Source: 13-2-20CM-66-19 sp036273735 (GTDB taxonomy: Bacteria > Pseudomonadota > Gammaproteobacteria > Steroidobacterales > Steroidobacteraceae). Taken from it: a stretch of 41,423 nucleotides of DNA. The position numbers and the translations under genes were made by a program. The stretch is taken from assembly GCA_036273735.1 (NCBI GenBank), contig DASUHA010000030.1, positions 1 to 41,423 on the forward strand. Direction: 5' to 3'. The stretch's first letter is position 1. Each line of letters begins with the position of its first letter. Shown one piece after another: positions 1 to 8,106 of the stretch. Under the pieces are notes generated by a model that was not told where the DNA came from, did not search any database, and saw only the letters and a program-made list of their open reading frames with translations.

Positions 1-703
1 CCGTCAGTCGATCGGCAACGGCGATCACCTCTTCCGTGGCGTCGAGGGCGCCGGCACCGACCAGCATTGCGACCTTCTTGCCGCTGTTGAGCACTTGGGC
101 GGCACGCCTCAGCTCCGATTCGTACGGCACTATCCTCGGCCGTGTAAAGCCGATGCCGGAGTGCAGCGTGCCGTGGGCTCGTGGCGGCTCTTCGTAAGGC
201 ATCTCCTGCAGGTCGTTCGGCAGGATGATGGCGGTCACCCGCCGCTCGCCGACCGCGGTCCGGATGGCCCGATCCACGAGATGGCGGACCTGGGCGGGTG
301 AGGAGGCCTGCTGCACGAACGCGCCTGCTACATCCTTGAAGAGGCTGGCGAGATCGACCTCCTGTTGGTAATGACCTCCCATGGCTGTGCGCGCCTGTTG
401 GCCGGCAATTGCGAGCACGGGCATGTGATCCAGCCGCGCGTCGTAGAGTCCCGTCACCAGATGCGAGGCACCGGGACCTGAGGTCGCGATGCAGACGCCG
501 AGCTCGCCGGTGAACTTGGCGTAGGCCGAGGCCATGAATGCGGCCATTTCCTCGTGGCGAGCCTGGATGAAGCGTATCTTGCCGCCGGCGCGGTTGAGTG
601 CGCCGAACACGCCGTTGATTCCATCCCCCGGGTACCCAAAGATCACTCGCACGCCCCACGCGTGCAGCCGCTCGACGAAGAAGTCACTGACCGTCTTGGC
701 CAT
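1..703 (-). CDS. Thiamine pyrophosphate-requiring enzyme, N-terminal part (cut by window edge)
   Basis: The N-terminal 234 residues of a TPP-dependent enzyme of the acetolactate synthase/pyruvate oxidase group are visible; the gene runs off the left edge. The protein opens MAKTVSDFFVERLHAWGV and then shows the typical TPP-binding (PYR) features: VIFGYPGDGINGV, the RHEEMAAFMA stretch with the conserved glutamate that activates TPP, and the GVCIATSGPGASHL loop. The start of the central domain follows. The cofactor-binding C-terminal domain (GDG...NN motif) lies outside the window, so substrate (pyruvate oxidase, acetolactate synthase or another 2-keto acid enzyme) cannot be decided. The ATG at 703 is chosen because homologues begin at this point. 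It lies 180 bp downstream of the EAL regulator gene on the same strand; nothing else is visible in that gap. Confidence 0.93.
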   Translation of the reverse strand, partial: MAKTVSDFFVERLHAWGVRVIFGYPGDGINGVFGALNRAGGKIRFIQARHEEMAAFMASAYAKFTGELGVCIATSGPGASHLVTGLYDARLDHMPVLAIAGQQARTAMGGHYQQEVDLASLFKDVAGAFVQQASSPAQVRHLVDRAIRTAVGERRVTAIILPNDLQEMPYEEPPRAHGTLHSGIGFTRPRIVPYESELRRAAQVLNSGKKVAMLVGAGALDATEEVIAVADRLT

Positions 704-883
704 TTCGCAAACCTTCCACGGGACATGGACGCCCCGTACTCGGATGGACGTTGCGAGAAGAACACTTCGTCGGGAGTGATGTTCCGCCTGAGCCGCAAAG
801 TCGCGGTGACGTCGCAGTCGTGGCCGCGGATCAGGCTGAGCTGTGGAGGCGTGGACGACGCCGCGTCGGGGGCGGGCCGAGGG

Positions 884-2110
884 TCAGCTTTGCAGCTCGG
901 TGCGGCGGCGGTTGAGTGTCGCGAGCCACCCTTCGAGCTCCGTGCCGGGCATGGCCTTGGCGAGGAGCCAGCCTTGCGCGAGCTTGCAGCCGTACTGGCG
1001 CAGGAGCCGCCAGTCCTGCAGACACTCGACACCCTCGGCCACGGTCTCGATGCCGAGCTGACTCGCCATCTCCAGTGCGGAGCGCAGGATGACCTGCAGG
1101 CTGTCGCGCTCATGGGCGCCATGGACGAACGTGCGATCTATCTTGAGCTCGGTGAAGGGAATGCGGGCGAGCTGCTGCATGGAGGAGAAGCCGGTGCCGT
1201 AGTCATCGAGCGAGAGACGAAAGCCCCGCAGCCGCAGCCGGGTCAGCACTCCGAGGGCGATGGCGAGGTCCCGCAGGAGCGAGGTCTCGGTGACCTCGAG
1301 CACGATCTGATCGGCACGCAGCCCATGCTCCTGCTGCAGATCCGAGATCTCCTGCACGAGCTCGCCGCGCTCGAGAAGGACGGGTGACAGGTTGATTGCG
1401 ATCGACAGGTCGAGGCCGTGGTGATTCCAGAGCGCCGTCTGCCTCATGGCGGCATCCATGACGTGCAGCGTGAGCTCACGGATGAGACCGTGTTGCTCTG
1501 CAACGGGGATGAAGGCATCGGGCGCGATCCACCCGAGCTTCGAATCGTGCCACCGGGCCAGCGCCTCGACGCCACGCACCCGGCCGGTATCGATCTCCAC
1601 CTGCGGATGGTAGTGAACCGCGATGTCGCCACGGGTAAGGGCGGCCCGCAGCGATTCCGGATCGACTGCCTGCACCTGCGCGGGACTCTTGTTGTGAACG
1701 GCGGAGTGGAGCTTGTTCTGCAGGAGCGCACCGAGGCTCGCGAGGGTAAGCGGCTTCTGCAGCGCCCCGACGATGCGCAGACCCAACGCCGTGCCCATGT
1801 CCTGCACGGAATTGATGAGCGCGCGCTCGCGCGAGGAAGCGAGGACGATCGGGGCGCGCATGCCCCGTCCGCCGAGGGCGGAGAGGAGCTCCGGTCCGTC
1901 CATCATCGGCATCTCGAGGTCGACGATGAGCAGCTCGGGCGGAACGGTCAGCTTATCGAGCAGCGCCAGGGCCTCGCGGCCATTGCCGGCCTCGAGCACT
2001 TTTCCGATCCGCAGCTCCCGGCATACGGCCGCACCGATGCCACGCTGCACGCCGCTATCGTCGACGATCAGCACGGAATCGATGGTCTGCAGCCCGTTGC
2101 TCGAGGACAT
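884..2110 (-). CDS. Response regulator with receiver and EAL (c-di-GMP phosphodiesterase) domains
   Basis: A 408-residue protein with a REC domain (about residues 8-130: VLIVDDSG, phospho-acceptor Asp in LLIVDLEMPMMDG, conserved Lys in LQKPL) joined to an EAL domain (about 155-400). The EAL active-site motifs look intact: GVEALARW, the Asn in AINLSP, Glu in LEVTETSLL, the double Asp in LDDYGTGFSS, Lys in LKIDRTFV, Glu in ETVAEGVE and the QGWL motif. It should therefore hydrolyse c-di-GMP in the cytoplasm under control of a histidine kinase, which is not in this window. The ATG at 2110 has AGGTGA 8 bp upstream; a longer reading to 2236 lacks a ribosome site and would add residues ahead of the REC domain. 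A c-di-GMP riboswitch about 23 kb away makes this enzyme notable. The 287 bp to the divergent gene at 2398 hold no recognised gene. Confidence 0.95.
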   Translation of the reverse strand: MSSSNGLQTIDSVLIVDDSGVQRGIGAAVCRELRIGKVLEAGNGREALALLDKLTVPPELLIVDLEMPMMDGPELLSALGGRGMRAPIVLASSRERALINSVQDMGTALGLRIVGALQKPLTLASLGALLQNKLHSAVHNKSPAQVQAVDPESLRAALTRGDIAVHYHPQVEIDTGRVRGVEALARWHDSKLGWIAPDAFIPVAEQHGLIRELTLHVMDAAMRQTALWNHHGLDLSIAINLSPVLLERGELVQEISDLQQEHGLRADQIVLEVTETSLLRDLAIALGVLTRLRLRGFRLSLDDYGTGFSSMQQLARIPFTELKIDRTFVHGAHERDSLQVILRSALEMASQLGIETVAEGVECLQDWRLLRQYGCKLAQGWLLAKAMPGTELEGWLATLNRRRTELQS

Positions 2111-2397
2111 GTATTCGTCACCTGCGTCGCCCCACCTGGTTCGAGATTGGCTTCCCATTGGGTAGCGCCACACCTCGGAGCGACAATGCGCAATCATCGG
2201 TTTATCGACGGGACGCGGGCGGGACTTGAGTCGCAAGACCGGACTGCAAGTGAGAGACGTGTCACGTCCGGGGTGTTCCAGCGCCGGCGCAGGTCGGGGG
2301 CTCGTGGAACGATCACTTTGGCGGCGCGTAGAGACATAATCCGGACGCGGCGATTGGCGCTGCGCGTGCGGCGATCGCTTGCCACGGGAGATTCCGT

Positions 2398-3339
2398 ATG
2401 AGTGAGCTCGTCATCGCCTGGCCGGCGCTTTCCTACCCCGCCTGGCGCGATACCGCCACGACCCTGCAGCTGTGGACGCAGATCGTCGGCAAGGTGAGGC
2501 TCGCGCTCACTCCCTGGCTCAACCACAGCTGGCAGGTGCCGCTCTACGTGACGGCGCGCGGACTCGGCACCTCGCCGATCCCACTCGGGAGCGAGATCTT
2601 CGAGATCGAGCTCGACTTCATCGCGCACCGGCTCATCACCCGCTCGAGCTCGGGCGCCGAACGGACCCTGCCGCTCGAGCCGCAGACGGTCAGTGACTTT
2701 TACCGGCGGGTCCTCGAGCTCCTGAGCGGCATGGGCATCGACGTGCGCATCGTCGAGACGCCGAACGAGATCGCGGACGCAATTCCATTCTCGCGGGATC
2801 ACATCCACGCCTCCTATGACGCGAGCGCGGCACACGCGTTCTGGCGCGTGCTCATTCAGGCAGATCGCATCTTCAAGCTCTTCCGCAGCAGCTTCCTCGG
2901 CAAGGCGAGCCCGGTGCACTTCTTCTGGGGGAGTTTCGATCTTGCGGTGACGCGCTTCTCCGGCCGGCCGGCGCCGCCTCATCCGGGAGGTATTCCGAGT
3001 CTACCCGATGCGGTTGCGCGCGAAGCCTATTCCCATGAGGTGAGCAGCGCCGGCTTCTGGCCCGGCAACGATGTTTTCCCGCAGGCCGCTTTCTATTCCT
3101 ACGCCTATCCGGAGCCCGTCGGCTTTCGCGACGCCCGGCTCCCGCCTGGCGCCTACTTCGAGAGATCGCTCGGGGAGTTCATCCTGCCGTACGAATCCGT
3201 TCGCGCCGCCGCGGATCCTGATGCTCTGCTGCTCGATTTCCTCTCCGGCACCTACGAAGCGGCGGCGCAAGCAGGCCGTTGGGATCGAGCTGCGCTCGAG
3301 TGTCCGTTGGGTGCACCGGGACGGGTGCGGGAGCTTTGA
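2398..3339 (+). CDS. DUF5996 family protein
   Basis: A 313-residue soluble protein that I recognise as the DUF5996 family, whose function is unknown. Features seen: an N-terminal WPALSYPAWRDTATTLQLWTQ segment, the TARGLGTSPIP stretch, FEIELDFIAHRL, a central HASYD and SPVHFFWGSFDLAVTRFSGR region rich in aromatic residues and histidines, and a C-terminal FWPGND...FYSYAYPEP region. No signal peptide or membrane segment is seen. The ATG at 2398 has GGGAG 8 bp upstream. It is followed after 1 bp by the gene at 3341, which suggests translation coupling. No catalytic role can be assigned from sequence alone. Confidence 0.93.
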   Translation: MSELVIAWPALSYPAWRDTATTLQLWTQIVGKVRLALTPWLNHSWQVPLYVTARGLGTSPIPLGSEIFEIELDFIAHRLITRSSSGAERTLPLEPQTVSDFYRRVLELLSGMGIDVRIVETPNEIADAIPFSRDHIHASYDASAAHAFWRVLIQADRIFKLFRSSFLGKASPVHFFWGSFDLAVTRFSGRPAPPHPGGIPSLPDAVAREAYSHEVSSAGFWPGNDVFPQAAFYSYAYPEPVGFRDARLPPGAYFERSLGEFILPYESVRAAADPDALLLDFLSGTYEAAAQAGRWDRAALECPLGAPGRVREL

Positions 3340-3340
3340 A

Positions 3341-3859
3341 ATGAACGAGTACGAGCCGGATGGTGCTGACTCGGTGAGCGAGACGCACCGTTACTTTCCC
3401 GAGTGGGCAGATCGTCCGATTGGGCCTGATACTCAGCACGAGGCGGATCGCAACTCCTACCTCGCGGGCGGCTATGCCGATGAGTTCGGCTATGGCACTC
3501 CGGCCGGCCGGCCGCCGGCGATCGCGCCGCTCGAAGGCGACCCGGAGCGCTCGCGGCTCTGGGGCGAGCAGATCGGTGCGCTGCATCCGGGCTATCCGCA
3601 ATGCCCGAAGCCGGCTGACCGCCTGCTCGAGCCGAACGCCGCCAGTGCGCTGGCGCAGAAGCAGGACATCGAGGAGCTGCGCAGGAGTTTTGCGGCGCAG
3701 GCGCTTCGGGCGCAGGCGATTACGAGGATGGGGTTTCGAATCATCCGGGTCGGGGCGCGCGATCGCGCTGTACTCAGCCATCCCGCGTTACGCTTCGGTG
3801 TGATTTCCTTCCTGGCGGAGCGCCTGATCCGCCGCCGGCATCTGAACGACGTCCTCTAG
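3341..3859 (+). CDS. Hypothetical protein, coupled to the DUF5996 gene
   Basis: A 172-residue protein that I do not recognise. It begins MNEYEPDGADS one base after the DUF5996 stop codon, with GGGAG about 7 bp upstream inside the preceding gene, so the two are probably translated together. The first 100 residues are hydrophilic and rich in Gly, Pro, Tyr and acidic residues (FPEWADRPIGPD, AGGYADEFGYG). The last 60 are helical and arginine-rich (IEELRRSFAAQALRAQAI, FLAERLIRRRHL). No signal peptide or membrane segment is seen. The reading frame stays open some 270 bp further upstream, but that part overlaps the DUF5996 gene and is taken as incidental. It could be a partner of the DUF5996 protein, which is an inference from position only. 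Confidence 0.6.
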   Translation: MNEYEPDGADSVSETHRYFPEWADRPIGPDTQHEADRNSYLAGGYADEFGYGTPAGRPPAIAPLEGDPERSRLWGEQIGALHPGYPQCPKPADRLLEPNAASALAQKQDIEELRRSFAAQALRAQAITRMGFRIIRVGARDRAVLSHPALRFGVISFLAERLIRRRHLNDVL

Positions 3860-3927
3860 ATCGGCCGGGTGGAAATTCTGCGGCGGAGTTCCTGGTATCT
3901 GCCCGGGGCAGGGCGTAATCAGGTCGC

Positions 3928-4089
3928 ATGCGCAGAATCTTCGCCGGTACCGGCACTTTCGCCGCAGGTACGATCGCCTGGTCCATCGGACACCGTGTCG
4001 GGCTCGGCACCGCCATGATCCTGAGCGCCATCGCCAGCGGCTTCGGCTTCTATTGGGGGCGCAGGCTCTTCGATGAGTGGCTGGGCTAG
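3928..4089 (+). CDS. Small glycine-rich membrane protein, 53 residues
   Basis: A short open frame, MRRIFAGTGTFAAGTIAWSI and on to GFYWGRRLFDEWLG, ending TAG at 4087-4089. It has one or two hydrophobic segments (about residues 4-18 and 24-42) in which Gly and Ala recur at 3-4 residue spacing (GTGT, AAGT, GLGTA, ASGFGF), like a glycine-zipper membrane helix, followed by a basic GRRL end. A weak AGGT lies upstream of the ATG. Small proteins of this shape are common in gammaproteobacteria, usually unannotated. It ends 2 bp before the convergent dehydrogenase gene. No function can be given. Confidence 0.6.
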   Translation: MRRIFAGTGTFAAGTIAWSIGHRVGLGTAMILSAIASGFGFYWGRRLFDEWLG

Positions 4090-4091
4090 CC

Positions 4092-4853
4092 TCAACCGCG
4101 TCCTACGTAGGGCATCTTCGTCGCCATCACGGTCATGAACAACACGTTGGCTGTGAGCGGCAGACCGGCCATGTACAGGACCGCATCGGCCACATACCTG
4201 ACATCGAACTGCGGCTCCGGCCGCAGTGAGCCGTCGGCCTGCAAGGTGCCCTGACTCATCGACGACGTCAGCTCCGTCGCGGTGTTGCCGATATCTATCT
4301 GACCGCAGGCGATGTCGTAGGGCCGGCCTTCCAGAGAGGTAGCCCTGGTCAGGCCTGTGACGGCGTGTTTCGAGGCCGTATAGGCGATCATATGCGGACG
4401 CGGTACCGTCGCCGAGATCGAGCCATTGTTGATGATGCGTCCGCCCCTCGGCATTTGCTTCTTCATCAGTCGGAAAGCGGCCCGGGTACAGAGGAATGAC
4501 CCGGTGAGGTTGGTGTCGATCACCGACTGCCACGAGGCGAGCAGAGTATCCTCGAGCGGCGCCGGGCGCGAGGCCGTACCCGCGTTGTTGAAGAGAAGAT
4601 CGAGCCGGCCGAGCTCGCTCTCGATGCGGGCGAAGAGTGCCTCCACCGAGGCTTCGTCCGATACGTCGCATCGCACCGGGATGCAGCGCGAGCCACCCCT
4701 TCTGGCGGCCTCCTCGAGGGGCGCCTGACGGCGGCCGGCCATGACCACGGTCCAGTGAGCTCCGGCGAGGGCGATCGCGACCGACTGCCCGATGCCGGAG
4801 GCTGCGCCCGTCACGAGGGCCACCCGATTCATTGCCGGCTGTGCCGAGGACAT
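4092..4853 (-). CDS. SDR family NAD(P)-dependent oxidoreductase
   Basis: A 253-residue classical short-chain dehydrogenase. Seen in order: the Rossmann cofactor motif TGAASGIG (15-22), RCDVSD (61-66), NNAG (89-92), TNLTGSF, catalytic Ser in NNGSIS (about 145-147) and the YTASK tetrad residues (Tyr158, Lys162). After the active site comes IACGQIDIGNTATEL, a signature of one SDR subgroup whose substrate is not known. The Arg-Arg at 41-42 after the second strand hints at NADP(H) preference. The length is normal for the family. The start at 4853 is uncertain: MNRVALVTG at 4832 is an alternative, and neither has a strong ribosome site. No linked pathway is evident; the divergent neighbour is the hydrolase gene at 4915. 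Confidence 0.95.
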   Translation of the reverse strand: MSSAQPAMNRVALVTGAASGIGQSVAIALAGAHWTVVMAGRRQAPLEEAARRGGSRCIPVRCDVSDEASVEALFARIESELGRLDLLFNNAGTASRPAPLEDTLLASWQSVIDTNLTGSFLCTRAAFRLMKKQMPRGGRIINNGSISATVPRPHMIAYTASKHAVTGLTRATSLEGRPYDIACGQIDIGNTATELTSSMSQGTLQADGSLRPEPQFDVRYVADAVLYMAGLPLTANVLFMTVMATKMPYVGRG

Positions 4854-4914
4854 GGCTCAGGTATAGCATCCGTGCGGAGCACTGAAAACCTCTATCGCAC
4901 TCACCGGAGTCTCC

Positions 4915-5925
4915 ATGGGTCGCCTGCGCCGCGGCTTGGCCTGCCTCATCACCACGATGGCGTGCTGGTCCGTCTGTATGGCGCGGGATGGGACTTCTGC
5001 GCGACCACCCGAGCAGTGGAATTGCGGCCGCGATGGCCGGCCAGCGCTGCAGATCCTCGGCTCTGGCGCTCCTCTCGATGCCGGTGGGCGCGCCTCGGCG
5101 TCGTATCTCATCTGGCTCGATTCCCGTCCGAGGCTACTCATCGATGTTGGCGCCGGGGCAGCCGTCAACTTTGCCCGCGCTGACGCGGACGTTCGTGATC
5201 TCGATGCCGTGTTGATCAGCCATATCCATCCTGATCATGTCTCGGATCTGCCCGCGCTTCTCTGGAGTGCCGATGTCGTGGAGCGCTCGCGACCTCTCCT
5301 CGTCGCCGGTCCGCAGGGACGAGGTGAATTTCCAGCCATCGCCCAATATCTCGAGCGGCTGTTCGGTCCCCAGGGCGCGTATCCCTTCATGAAGGATATC
5401 CTGGCGCGCAGCTCGGCCTTCCACCTGCGGATCATGCCGATTGCGGTGAGTCGCTTCGAGGCGATTCCGCTGACCACCCTGGACGCCGTCAGAATTTCCG
5501 CCTTTCCGGTGGAGCACGGCCAGGCGCCGACGGTGGCCTACCGGCTGGATGGCGCGGGCTTCAGCATCGTGTTCGCTGCCGATCAGACAGGTGCCACACC
5601 CGGATTCGCGGCGTTTGCATCCAACGCGGACGTGCTCGTCCTCCATACCGCCCTCAGCCCGCACGCCGTCAAGTTTGCGGGCGTGATAGGCCTGCCTCAG
5701 AACCTCGGCAAGCTCGCGGCCAGAGCGCATGCCAAGAGTGTGGTTCTCGCTCACCTCATGGACTTCCCGCCTGGCGATCCGAGGGAAGCATCGTTCTCCT
5801 TGCACAGTCCCGCGGCACTGAAGGCATCGATCGAGTCGGTATTCCCCGGTCGGGTCACGCTCGCTGCAGACGGCGAGTGCCTCGCGCTTGGGCATCCGCG
5901 CCGGTTGCGCCAGCCAGACGGCTGA
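4915..5925 (+). CDS. Exported metallo-beta-lactamase-fold hydrolase
   Basis: A 336-residue MBL-fold protein with an N-terminal export signal (MGRLRRGLACLITTMACWSV). Metal-binding residues visible are HIHPDH (His103, His105, Asp107, His108), a later His in FPVEHGQAP, Asp in VFAADQTG and a His in VLAHLMDF. The overall order (LQILGSGAPLDAGGRASASYL, LLIDVGAG) resembles RNase Z/arylsulfatase-like MBL hydrolases rather than beta-lactamases. Because it is exported, tRNA processing is unlikely; an ester or sulfate ester hydrolase in the periplasm is a reasonable inference. The ATG at 4915 has GGAG 5 bp upstream. It is divergent from the dehydrogenase, with a 61-bp shared upstream region, and convergent with the PsiF gene 6 bp on. 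Confidence 0.93.
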   Translation: MGRLRRGLACLITTMACWSVCMARDGTSARPPEQWNCGRDGRPALQILGSGAPLDAGGRASASYLIWLDSRPRLLIDVGAGAAVNFARADADVRDLDAVLISHIHPDHVSDLPALLWSADVVERSRPLLVAGPQGRGEFPAIAQYLERLFGPQGAYPFMKDILARSSAFHLRIMPIAVSRFEAIPLTTLDAVRISAFPVEHGQAPTVAYRLDGAGFSIVFAADQTGATPGFAAFASNADVLVLHTALSPHAVKFAGVIGLPQNLGKLAARAHAKSVVLAHLMDFPPGDPREASFSLHSPAALKASIESVFPGRVTLAADGECLALGHPRRLRQPDG

Positions 5926-5931
5926 GGCTCC

Positions 5932-6228
5932 TCAGGCGTGCCGCAGGCAATTGCTCATGAAGCTTTTGCGCCGGCTGCCGCTCAGGCCTTTGACCTTGGC
6001 CTGCGCGTTGCACTCTCTCATCCGCTGCTGTTGTCTGTTGATCATGTGCTTGCCTGAGAGGCACGCCCGCATGAACGCCTGACGGCTGCTGCCCATCAGG
6101 TGCTTGGCACTCGCATCCATATTGCACTGCTTCATGCGCATCTGTTGGGGCGTCTGCGCGCTCGTGACCGCCGTGCCGAGTGCGAGCAGCGCGGCCACGG
6201 CCAGGACGGGGATGAGTCGGTATTTCAC
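5932..6228 (-). CDS. psiF: PsiF repeat family exported protein
   Basis: A 98-residue protein: signal peptide (VKYRLIPVLAVAALLALGTAV, cleavage near TSAQ) followed by two PsiF repeats. Each repeat carries the Cys-Asn, Lys-x-Leu, Gly-Ser-x-Arg, Phe-Met-x-x-Cys-Leu pattern: MKQCNMDASAKHLMGSSRQA and MRECNAQAKVKGLSGSRRKS. The four cysteines suggest disulfides in the periplasm. PsiF of E. coli was named as phosphate-starvation-induced; its molecular role is unknown. The start is set at GTG 6228 because GGAGG sits 5-6 bp before it and the signal peptide begins exactly there. The upstream reading to 6282 would put 18 extra residues in front of the signal peptide. Confidence 0.92.
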   Translation of the reverse strand: MKYRLIPVLAVAALLALGTAVTSAQTPQQMRMKQCNMDASAKHLMGSSRQAFMRACLSGKHMINRQQQRMRECNAQAKVKGLSGSRRKSFMSNCLRHA

Positions 6229-6256
6229 GGAGACCTCCGGCGGCTGCAACGACGCT

Positions 6257-6520
6257 TCATAGATTGCGCGGGCGGCGGGCAAACAGCAGGTGGTAGACCA
6301 CCAGGAAGACGATCGCGCCCACCACGGCGACGCCCAGGCTGTAAAAGTTGAATCCGGTCACCCCGGGCATGCCGAACTCGCGGAACAGCCAGCCGCCCAC
6401 CACGGCGCCGACGATGCCGAGCAGGATGTCGAGGAGAAATCCTTCTCCCGCCTTGTTGACGAGCTTGCTGGCGATGAATCCGGCGATGAGCCCGAGAATG
6501 ATCCACGCGACGAAAGACAT
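6257..6520 (-). CDS. GlsB/YeaQ/YmgE family stress-response membrane protein
   Basis: An 87-residue, three-helix inner-membrane protein. The family pattern is clear: MSFVAWIILGLIAGFIASKL, then EGFLLDILLGIVGAVVGGWL with the Gly-rich GIVGAVVGG core, then a third helix (VAVVGAIVFLVVYHLLF). It is slightly longer than the E. coli proteins because of the FNFYSLGV linker. These proteins are induced by general stress in enterobacteria; the old name, transglycosylase-associated protein, has little support. The ATG at 6520 has GGAGGT 5 bp upstream; the longer reading adds six unlikely residues. Its start lies 189 bp downstream of the M56 gene, in a stretch where I see no gene. Confidence 0.95.
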   Translation of the reverse strand: MSFVAWIILGLIAGFIASKLVNKAGEGFLLDILLGIVGAVVGGWLFREFGMPGVTGFNFYSLGVAVVGAIVFLVVYHLLFARRPRNL

Positions 6521-6709
6521 GAGACCTCCAGTTGCCATAGTTTGGTAGGCGGTTCAGTGGCCCTGACGGAAGGGACGGATATATAACATGGATCGCCGCC
6601 CGCGGTCCGGCCAACCCGGATCGCCGAGCGGTCCGCCGGCAGGACAACGAGGAAGGTGCCGCAGGGCTCGGTCTTCAGCTTGGCAGCGGGGAACGGCCGG
6701 GAGGCCGGT

Positions 6710-7726
6710 TCAGTGGCCCAAACGAGCCCGCTGCGCTGCGAGTCGGCGGAGGGTCAGCGGACAAACCTTTGTCGCGTGGGCTGCACCCGATGCGTGCTGC
6801 GCGAGCGAGGAGCTACCGGGTGGCAGTAGGACGTCGGTGGCAAACGCCGCCGATACCGCGAGACTGGAGACGAGGAGAATGCCGAGGACGTGGCGCTTGC
6901 GGCCGGTCAGAGGTTGGTTGAGAAGCGCGATCCGCCGTGTCAGCGGATGAGCCGAGCGCCAGTGGCAGGCGAGCTCCGCCGTCATCCACGAGCTGCGTGG
7001 GATCTGGGTCTTGACCAGAGCCGCGACATATCGGCGGCGGGCGGGCGCTCCCGCCGAGACGATTACCGAGGCGTCGCAGGCCAGGTCCTGATCGAACCGC
7101 AACGAGCTCGCCGCCCAATACATCAACGGGTTGAACCAGAAGGCACAGAGGCAGGCAGCGCTCAGTGCGTTGGCCAACGGATCGCCGCGCCGCACGTGGG
7201 CGAGCTCGTGTGCCAGCACCAGATCCCGCTCCTCGGGGCTGTAGCGCAGGTCGAAGTCCAGCGGCAGTACGATGCGGGGGGGCAGGGCGCCGACCAACAT
7301 CGGCTCCTGCGCGGCGGCGCTCCGCCAGGTGCCGTCCGGGTGCAGTGCGAGGCGGCCGAGCGAGCGTACGAACTCCCGCTGCCGATGGATGCTGAGCGCC
7401 AACATCGCGATCCCGCCCGCCGCCCATACGAGTATCGCGCCCACTGCGAGGCCGGCCGGCTGATGGGCGAGACTGAGGGCTGCGAGCAGATCCGACCACA
7501 GCCGCGCGAGCGGGCCCGGTACCACCGTGAGTCCTCCCGCCCGCGGCATCGCGGAGTACGGCAACCACAGCACGGTCGCGCTGATCGGCACGGCGAGCCA
7601 GACCCAATATGCGGCCCGAGCGCCCACGACGCGGCGCAGCGGCGTACGCACCAGCCCCACGAAGAGCACCGCGAGACTCATCGCCAGGGTGAGTCGCGCG
7701 AGGTTGGATAGAGCGAGACTACTCAC
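6710..7726 (-). CDS. M56 family membrane metallopeptidase (BlaR1-like)
   Basis: A 338-residue polytopic protein with about four membrane helices (near residues 8-27, 40-58, 91-112 and 285-302) and a cytoplasmic zinc protease domain between helices 3 and 4. The HELAH motif (His173, Glu174, His177) is followed by the RRGDPLANAL and FWFNPLMYWAA segments typical of BlaR1/MecR1. It lacks a C-terminal penicillin-binding sensor domain, so it is a minimal M56 protease. By analogy it cleaves or inactivates the neighbouring BlaI-type repressor when triggered; the signal is unknown. GTG at 7726 overlaps the end of the repressor gene by 8 bp. An internal ATG at 7681 is possible but would lose much of helix 1. 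Confidence 0.88.
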   Translation of the reverse strand: MSSLALSNLARLTLAMSLAVLFVGLVRTPLRRVVGARAAYWVWLAVPISATVLWLPYSAMPRAGGLTVVPGPLARLWSDLLAALSLAHQPAGLAVGAILVWAAGGIAMLALSIHRQREFVRSLGRLALHPDGTWRSAAAQEPMLVGALPPRIVLPLDFDLRYSPEERDLVLAHELAHVRRGDPLANALSAACLCAFWFNPLMYWAASSLRFDQDLACDASVIVSAGAPARRRYVAALVKTQIPRSSWMTAELACHWRSAHPLTRRIALLNQPLTGRKRHVLGILLVSSLAVSAAFATDVLLPPGSSSLAQHASGAAHATKVCPLTLRRLAAQRARLGH

Positions 7727-8096
7727 CCTCGAGATCCCGCAGGAGGTCCCGCAGCTCGCGGATATCCCGCTTGGAGAGCTTGCGCTCGCGGCTGAAATGC
7801 GCGACGAGAGGGGCGACGCGCCCGCCGAACAGGCGATTGAGGAAGCTCTCGCTCTCCTTCGACAGCCACTGCTTGCGCGCAAGCAACGGCGAGTAGATGA
7901 ACCGCCGGCCGTTTTTCTCGGCGCGGATGGCCCCCTTCTGCAGCAGGCGGCTGAGCAGCGTCTTGATGGTCGACTCCTGCCAATTGCGCTGCTCTCCGAG
8001 CGCCGCGGTCACGTCCTCTGCTGTCGCAGAGCCACGCTCCCACAGCACGGCGAGAACGACGGACTCCGCCTCGCTGATCGACTCGGGTGCCTTCAT
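7719..8096 (-). CDS. BlaI/MecI/CopY family transcriptional repressor
   Basis: A 125-residue winged-helix repressor. It begins with the family signature ISEAESVVLAVLWERGSATA, then a recognition region WQESTIKTLLSRLLQKGAI and wing EKNGRRFIYSPLLARKQWL; the C-terminal helices (ESFLNRLFGGRVAPLVAHFS) form the dimer interface. BlaI-type proteins bind paired TACA/TGTA half-sites and are inactivated by their M56 partner, here the next gene with an 8-bp overlap. The upstream exported-protein gene ends 10 bp before, so the three are likely one operon, with the repressor acting on the site at 8733-8767 (inference). Nothing nearby encodes a beta-lactamase. Confidence 0.94.
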   Translation of the reverse strand: MKAPESISEAESVVLAVLWERGSATAEDVTAALGEQRNWQESTIKTLLSRLLQKGAIRAEKNGRRFIYSPLLARKQWLSKESESFLNRLFGGRVAPLVAHFSRERKLSKRDIRELRDLLRDLEGE

Positions 8097-8106
8097 CGAT
8101 ACGGCC

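Noticed and set aside
554..1387. 277-residue plus-strand frame, and the following one at 1418-2401
   Set aside because: Both are antisense shadows of the TPP-enzyme and EAL genes produced by high GC at third codon positions.
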